Shown in pieces: positions 17,126-18,310 of a DNA stretch of 18,310 nucleotides. This stretch comes from Amphiplicatus sp046296195 (GTDB lineage Bacteria > Pseudomonadota > Alphaproteobacteria > Caulobacterales > Parvularculaceae): assembly GCA_046296195.1 (NCBI GenBank), contig JBKBLR010000046.1:1-18310 (forward strand), given 5' to 3'. Within the stretch, counting starts at the first letter, position 1. Each line of letters starts with the position of its first letter. The notes beneath the pieces are model-generated. The model was not told where the DNA came from, ran no database searches, and saw only the letters and a program-made list of their open reading frames with translations. Position numbers and translations under genes: made by a program.

Positions 17126-18141
17126 GAATCAAGATCCTCCCTGGGTTCTCGCGATATGAGGAGCCGCCCGCTTTCGACCCGCAGCCGGTAGGCCGGCACG
17201 GCGTCCTTGAACGGCGACGGCGCGCGTCCCGTCTGCAGGTCAAATTCGTAACCATGCCAGGGACACCGGACATAGCCGTCCCTGACGCATCCCACGCCGA
17301 GCGGTCCCATCTGATGAGAGCAGGCGTTCGAAAGTGCGAAGAATCCTTCGGTCGTGCGAAAGATTGCGGCTTCGCGACCTTCAGGCAAACGGACGATCTT
17401 CGCACTGCCGACTGGAATGGCGTCTGCGAATCCCGCGTCAAGCCAGTCGGGGCGCCGCCGGCGGCGCGCCCCGGGCGGGCCCCGAGGGGCAAGGCCCGGC
17501 CGGAGCTGGAGCACGCCAGCCCCCGCAGCCGCCGCGCCCGCGCCCGCGCCCAACAGGGCTGCGTCCTTGCCGGTCTGAATGATTCCCGCCGCGACATGCA
17601 GGAGGGCGAGCGCGAAGGCGGCGTAAACGCCCATATGAAGGCGTTTCCAGGCCGGCGGGCCGAGGCGGGCCAGCCAGAAATCGTGACTCGTCGCCGCCAT
17701 CAGCGCGAAGATCGCAAAGGCCGCAAGGCCGAACAGCCGGAATGGCGCTTCGCCGAGCGCGCCGCTTTCGAACGGCCCCGACAAGCGTTGGATCGAAAAG
17801 TCTTCGGCGAAGGGCGCCGCTGCAGGATCGCTCAGGAACAGGGCGACATGCGTGCTCATGACAAGAAACGCGATGACGCCAAGATGCCGGCGATTGTACA
17901 ATGCAGGCAGGAAAGCGCTCGGCGCGAGCCGTGCGAGCGGCCCGATGAGCATCGCCGCAGTCACGAGGAAAAGCGCGCCCGCGCCGGCGGCGCGCGCAAA
18001 CGCCTGACGGTCGATGTCGGCGCCGTATAGGGTCGCGATCAGCAAATGAGCAGCGATGAATGCGGACGCCGAAGCAAGGACGATCAAATCATAAAAGAGT
18101 TTCCGCCGTGTCCAGCCGATCAGCCGAAATTTCTCCGCCAT
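17122..18141 (-). CDS. Ferric-reductase-like membrane protein fused to a Rieske [2Fe-2S] domain
   Basis: From the chosen start this is a 339-residue fusion. Residues 14-210 form about six TM helices of the ferric-reductase-like type, with heme-b ligand candidates H86 and H98 (RRHLGVIAFLVMSTHVAL) and H169 and H182 (RLHMGVYAAFALALLHVA). A linker with RRRRR (226-230) follows. The C-terminal Rieske domain (about 240-330) has C274-S-H276 and C293-P-W-H296 with 16 residues between H276 and C293, the ferredoxin (oxygenase) type. Basic residues before TM1 and after TM6 put the Rieske domain in the cytosol. The ATG at 18141 has GAGG 8 nt upstream; the frame, however, is open to the window edge. It overlaps the cytochrome c gene by 4 nt. 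Confidence 0.87.
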   Translation of the reverse strand: MAEKFRLIGWTRRKLFYDLIVLASASAFIAAHLLIATLYGADIDRQAFARAAGAGALFLVTAAMLIGPLARLAPSAFLPALYNRRHLGVIAFLVMSTHVALFLSDPAAAPFAEDFSIQRLSGPFESGALGEAPFRLFGLAAFAIFALMAATSHDFWLARLGPPAWKRLHMGVYAAFALALLHVAAGIIQTGKDAALLGAGAGAAAAGAGVLQLRPGLAPRGPPGARRRRRPDWLDAGFADAIPVGSAKIVRLPEGREAAIFRTTEGFFALSNACSHQMGPLGVGCVRDGYVRCPWHGYEFDLQTGRAPSPFKDAVPAYRLRVESGRLLISREPREDLDS

Positions 18142-18310
18142 GCGCAGGCCTCGCTTCTCCGGCAAAAGGGGGACGCCGCCCCGCCCGGCCGCCATCGCCG
18201 CACCGCCCGCCATGCGCGCGCCGGCTGCGCCAGCAAGGAGCGCGCCGCCGGCAGCCAGTCCAGTGCCAACGGCTGCCCCGGCACCAAGCTGCGGGCCGCC
18301 CGAGACGATG
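18142..18310 (-). pseudogene. Possible TrbL-like remnant, in frame with the Rieske-reductase gene
   Basis: The minus-strand frame upstream of the Rieske gene has no stop and runs off the window. Its roughly 56 residues are Gly/Ala-rich: VSGGPQLGAGAAVGT, then LAAGGALLAGAAGARMAGG, then VPLLPEKRGLR before the next Met. The first part resembles the C-terminal half of TrbL-type conjugative transfer membrane proteins. That family normally continues well beyond this point, so a truncated copy joined in frame to the reductase gene is the simplest reading. The alternative is an unrelated Gly/Ala-rich N-terminal extension. The call is based on recalled family patterns and only 97-169 nt. Confidence 0.4.

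Noticed and set aside
17254..18030. 258-codon plus-strand frame
   Set aside because: It is antisense to the heme-b/Rieske gene and Arg/Glu-rich without domain features.

Overview
The window is a piece of an Alphaproteobacterial chromosome with high GC content and dense gene packing. The evidence is the 16S sequence and its anti-Shine-Dalgarno end, a 16S-tRNA-Ile-tRNA-Ala-23S operon, a helix-9 intervening sequence in 23S, a DUF3126 gene (a family confined to Alphaproteobacteria) and a full TTAA-N7-TTAA CtrA-type motif. Placement near the Caulobacterales/Parvularculales group is a guess from gene style, not from a tree.

Positions 1-4310 hold a minus-strand rRNA operon. It reads, in transcription order, promoter with upstream A-tract (about 4281-4331), boxA (4137-4148), a leader stem-loop, 16S rRNA (3943-2420), tRNA-Ile(GAT), tRNA-Ala(TGC), and the first roughly 1700 nt of 23S, which runs off the left edge. 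Two rRNA features stand out: an enlarged helix-6/V1 region in 16S containing a 15-nt copy of a downstream 16S segment, and a helix-9 intervening sequence in 23S.

Positions 4310-9945 hold mostly small genes: a secreted FAS1 (fasciclin) protein with its own terminator, a two-CBS-domain protein, a rhomboid protease, a tandem-PilZ protein followed by a GYF_2 protein whose C-terminus looks like a Cas2/SinR-type ferredoxin fold, a stand-alone PhoH-family ATPase, and a membrane-anchored hypothetical protein.

Positions 9946-15108 hold a large polytopic membrane protein of unknown family behind a DUF3126 gene, a PCu(A)C copper-chaperone lipoprotein, and a tightly coupled minus-strand cluster queF - cyclophilin-type peptidyl-prolyl isomerase - NUDIX hydrolase - cysE. 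These four genes are separated by 3 nt or overlap by 4 nt. A tRNA-Phe gene with a good promoter is transcribed divergently from queF.

Positions 15375-18310 hold two small minus-strand hypotheticals (a secreted four-cysteine protein and a TM/coiled-coil protein), then a two-gene redox operon: a ferric-reductase-like heme-b membrane domain fused to a ferredoxin-type Rieske domain, overlapping by 4 nt a periplasmic cytochrome c. Upstream of the Rieske gene the frame stays open to the window edge and encodes a Gly/Ala-rich stretch resembling TrbL of conjugation systems. This suggests the right edge touches a truncated conjugative element. No CRISPR array, transposase or integrase was seen.
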